In this document: piece after piece, positions 5,875 to 7,033 of the stretch
Layout of the letters: each line of letters starts with the position of its first letter
Position numbering within the stretch: the first letter of the stretch is position 1
Assembly (NCBI GenBank): GCA_947653315.1
Contig: CANTGP010000155.1
Location: 1 to 7,033 of the forward strand
Direction of reading: 5' to 3'
Source of the DNA: an uncultured Lachnospiraceae bacterium
GTDB taxonomy: Bacteria; Bacillota; Clostridia; Lachnospirales; Lachnospiraceae
DNA length: 7,033 nt
Program-made: the position numbers and the translations under genes
Notes under the pieces: model-generated
Seen by the model: the letters and a program-made list of their open reading frames with translations, nothing else
Told to the model about the DNA's origin: nothing
The model's database searches: none

Positions 5875-6786
5875 TTATTTCATGGATTCCGCTACAACCG
5901 CGCCGAGGGCAAGGGAGTTTACTTTTACTTCCATGGAATCGGAGCGGGAGGTTAAGATAACCGGTGCTTTAGTGCCCGTTAAAATGTTACCGTTTTTCAG
6001 TTTAGCCGTATGCACCATTGCCTTGTAAACCAGGTTTCCGGCATGGATATCGGGGAAAAGAAGGATATCCGCATCACCTTGGATCGGACGGTCTGTCGCC
6101 CCTTTGTGTTTTGCCGCTTCCGCGTCGATGGCGAGATCAAGGGAAAGAGGACCGTCGATGATGCATCCGGTGATTTTGCCGTCCTTATTCATCTGTGTAA
6201 GTTCTGCCGCTTCCACAGTTGCGGGCATCTTGGGATTGACTACTTCCACTGCCGCAAGGGGTGCTACTTTCGGGCATTCAATGCCGCAGGCTTTGGTGAT
6301 TTCCAGCGTATTGGTGATGATATGTACCTTGTCCTCCAGTGTGGGATAGGGGATGAATGCAACATCCGTTAAGAACAGCAGGTGGTCAATGCCTTCCACG
6401 TCGAATACGCATACATGGGATAAAGGCTTTCCGGTACGCAGCCCTACTTCTTTGTCGAGGACACTCTTTAAGAAATGCTTGGTGTCGATTAATCCCTTCA
6501 TGTACATGTCGGCCTTGCCTTCATGTACCAGTTTTACGGCGGCAAGGGAAGCCTCGATATCGTCTTCCACATGGATCAGCTCGAAATCGCTGATATCGAC
6601 GCCGTCTTCCGCGGCAATAGCCTTAATCTTCGTTTCATCGCCCACTAAAATGGCATCCGCAATCTGTCTGTCCTTAGCGGCCCTGACCGCTTCCAGTACG
6701 GCGGAATCCTGCGCTACGGCAACGGAGACCTTTTTCATGGGGATTTCCTTTACTTTGGAAATCAGTTCGTCAAAAGTTTTACTCAT
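5875..6786 (-). CDS. ptb: Phosphate butyryltransferase
   Basis: Cytosolic transferase that exchanges CoA for phosphate on butyryl-CoA, giving butyryl phosphate for Buk. The 303-residue length is normal for the phosphate acetyl/butyryltransferase family. Recognisable blocks are [16 protein letters not shown] (95-110) and KEVGLRTG (112-119), [10 protein letters not shown] (211-220), [16 protein letters not shown] (236-251) and [14 protein letters not shown] (271-284). They match Ptb rather than Pta, and the adjacent buk gene supports this. The ATG at 6784-6786 is preceded by AGAGGT (6795-6800) at eight bases spacing. It is the first gene of the operon, driven by the promoter at 6859-6887. Cell-wide this route competes with the butyryl-CoA:acetate CoA-transferase route in gut butyrate producers; which one dominates here cannot be seen from this window. 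Confidence 0.96.
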   Translation of the reverse strand: MSKTFDELISKVKEIPMKKVSVAVAQDSAVLEAVRAAKDRQIADAILVGDETKIKAIAAEDGVDISDFELIHVEDDIEASLAAVKLVHEGKADMYMKGLIDTKHFLKSVLDKEVGLRTGKPLSHVCVFDVEGIDHLLFLTDVAFIPYPTLEDKVHIITNTLEITKACGIECPKVAPLAAVEVVNPKMPATVEAAELTQMNKDGKITGCIIDGPLSLDLAIDAEAAKHKGATDRPIQGDADILLFPDIHAGNLVYKAMVHTAKLKNGNILTGTKAPVILTSRSDSMEVKVNSLALGAVVAESMK

Positions 6787-6816
6787 TTCTCTGCACCTCT
6801 TACTTTGATTTTTTTA

Positions 6817-6848
6817 TGGTATTTCCTGCAATCTGTTGTGGTATTTCC
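6817..6848 (-). repeat. Tandem 10-bp direct repeats in the ptb leader
   Basis: GGAAATACCA (minus strand) occurs exactly at 6839-6848 and 6817-6826, 22 bases start to start, about two helical turns. Both copies lie between the predicted transcription start and the ptb ribosome binding site. They could be sites for a regulator binding DNA or leader RNA, or chance. Confidence 0.45.
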
Positions 6849-6858
6849 AATCGTTAAA

Positions 6859-6887
6859 ATAATAACACTTCTTATGATTAAGGTCAA
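6859..6887 (-). promoter_or_regulatory. Sigma-A-like promoter of the ptb-buk operon
   Basis: On the minus strand TTGACC (6882-6887) and TATTAT (6859-6864) are separated by exactly 17 bases, a near-consensus housekeeping promoter. The predicted start near 6852 gives a leader of about 65 bases. No terminator or attenuator hairpin is visible in that leader. The strong match fits high expression of a main energy pathway. Confidence 0.72.
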
Positions 6888-7033
6888 GATGGATGTGGGC
6901 AGTTTCCACTAAAAGATGCGGGAGCGGAAAGCGGATGCGGACGCACGGGAGGGATTATTTTTCGGGGCGGCGGCAGCGGGGATGGCATGTCCCGGTTTTC
7001 CGTGCACTTTTTCCGGCTGGGAGTTTCTAAGCA
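6888..7033. other. Unassigned GC-rich stretch at the right edge
   Basis: Upstream of the ptb promoter the sequence turns GC-rich and holds no gene I can name. On the plus strand an ATG at 6916 opens a frame of 39 codons that runs off the window (MRERKADADAREG...), preceded by an in-frame TAA at 6910 and by no ribosome binding site. On the minus strand a frame also runs in from the edge and stops at TAG (6907-6909), with an Ala/Ser/Arg-rich composition unlike a known protein end. Either may be real; neither is supported enough to call. The region repeats the theme GCGGA several times without forming a regular array. Confidence 0.25.

Noticed and set aside
6353..6808. Plus-strand open frame of 151 codons opposite ptb
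   Set aside because: It is a Ser/Ala-rich antisense shadow of a well-conserved enzyme gene, a common artefact of its codon bias.
1..7033. CRISPR arrays, tRNA or rRNA genes, insertion sequences, phage or toxin-antitoxin genes
   Set aside because: I read both strands for regularly spaced repeats, clover-leaf features, transposase motifs and terminal inverted repeats and found none. The window looks like ordinary core and envelope-related chromosome.

Overview
This window looks like chromosomal DNA from an anaerobic, low-to-moderate GC Firmicute of the class Clostridia, probably a Lachnospiraceae-like gut butyrate producer. The grounds are an adjacent phosphate butyryltransferase and butyrate kinase pair, strong AGGAGG-type ribosome binding sites, a TTG start codon, sigma-A-like promoters, and a C_GCAxxG_C_C family protein. 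Base composition is mixed by eye: coding DNA is close to half GC and intergenic DNA is AT-rich. The family-level assignment is inference; no rRNA or species marker is present.

Layout, left to right. (1) A cytosolic metallo-beta-lactamase-fold hydrolase on the + strand runs in from the left edge to 847, with a probable terminator at 865-900. (2) A convergent two-gene minus-strand operon (2671 down to 882) encodes a cysteine-rich C_GCAxxG_C_C protein followed by a membrane-anchored lipase-like alpha/beta hydrolase. The two genes share four bases (ATGA), so they are probably translationally coupled. (3) A divergent intergenic region (2672-2953) holds a structured leader for the minus operon and a good -35/-10 promoter for the plus gene. 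(4) A predicted lipoprotein with a ComEC-like metallo-beta-lactamase domain (2954-3808, +) ends inside the convergent 3' end of (5) a membrane-anchored YdcF/DUF218 protein (4670-3768, -). (6) A strong hairpin at 4730-4753 separates this from (7) the ptb-buk operon (6786 down to 4760, -), which has a near-consensus promoter at 6859-6887 and a pair of exact 10-bp repeats in its leader. (8) The last 130 bases or so are unassigned and GC-rich.

How the genes work together: only ptb and buk form an obvious pathway. Ptb converts butyryl-CoA and phosphate to butyryl phosphate, and Buk converts that to butyrate with formation of ATP. The C_GCAxxG_C_C protein and the lipase are coupled genetically but their joint role is unknown. 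The lipoprotein, the YdcF-like protein and the lipase are all predicted to sit at the cell envelope, but nothing in the sequence proves a shared function. I see no rRNA, tRNA, CRISPR array, insertion sequence or phage gene. The most interesting leads are the Cys-protein/membrane-lipase couple with its structured leader, the surface-anchored ComEC-like hydrolase, and the unexplained repeats in the ptb leader.
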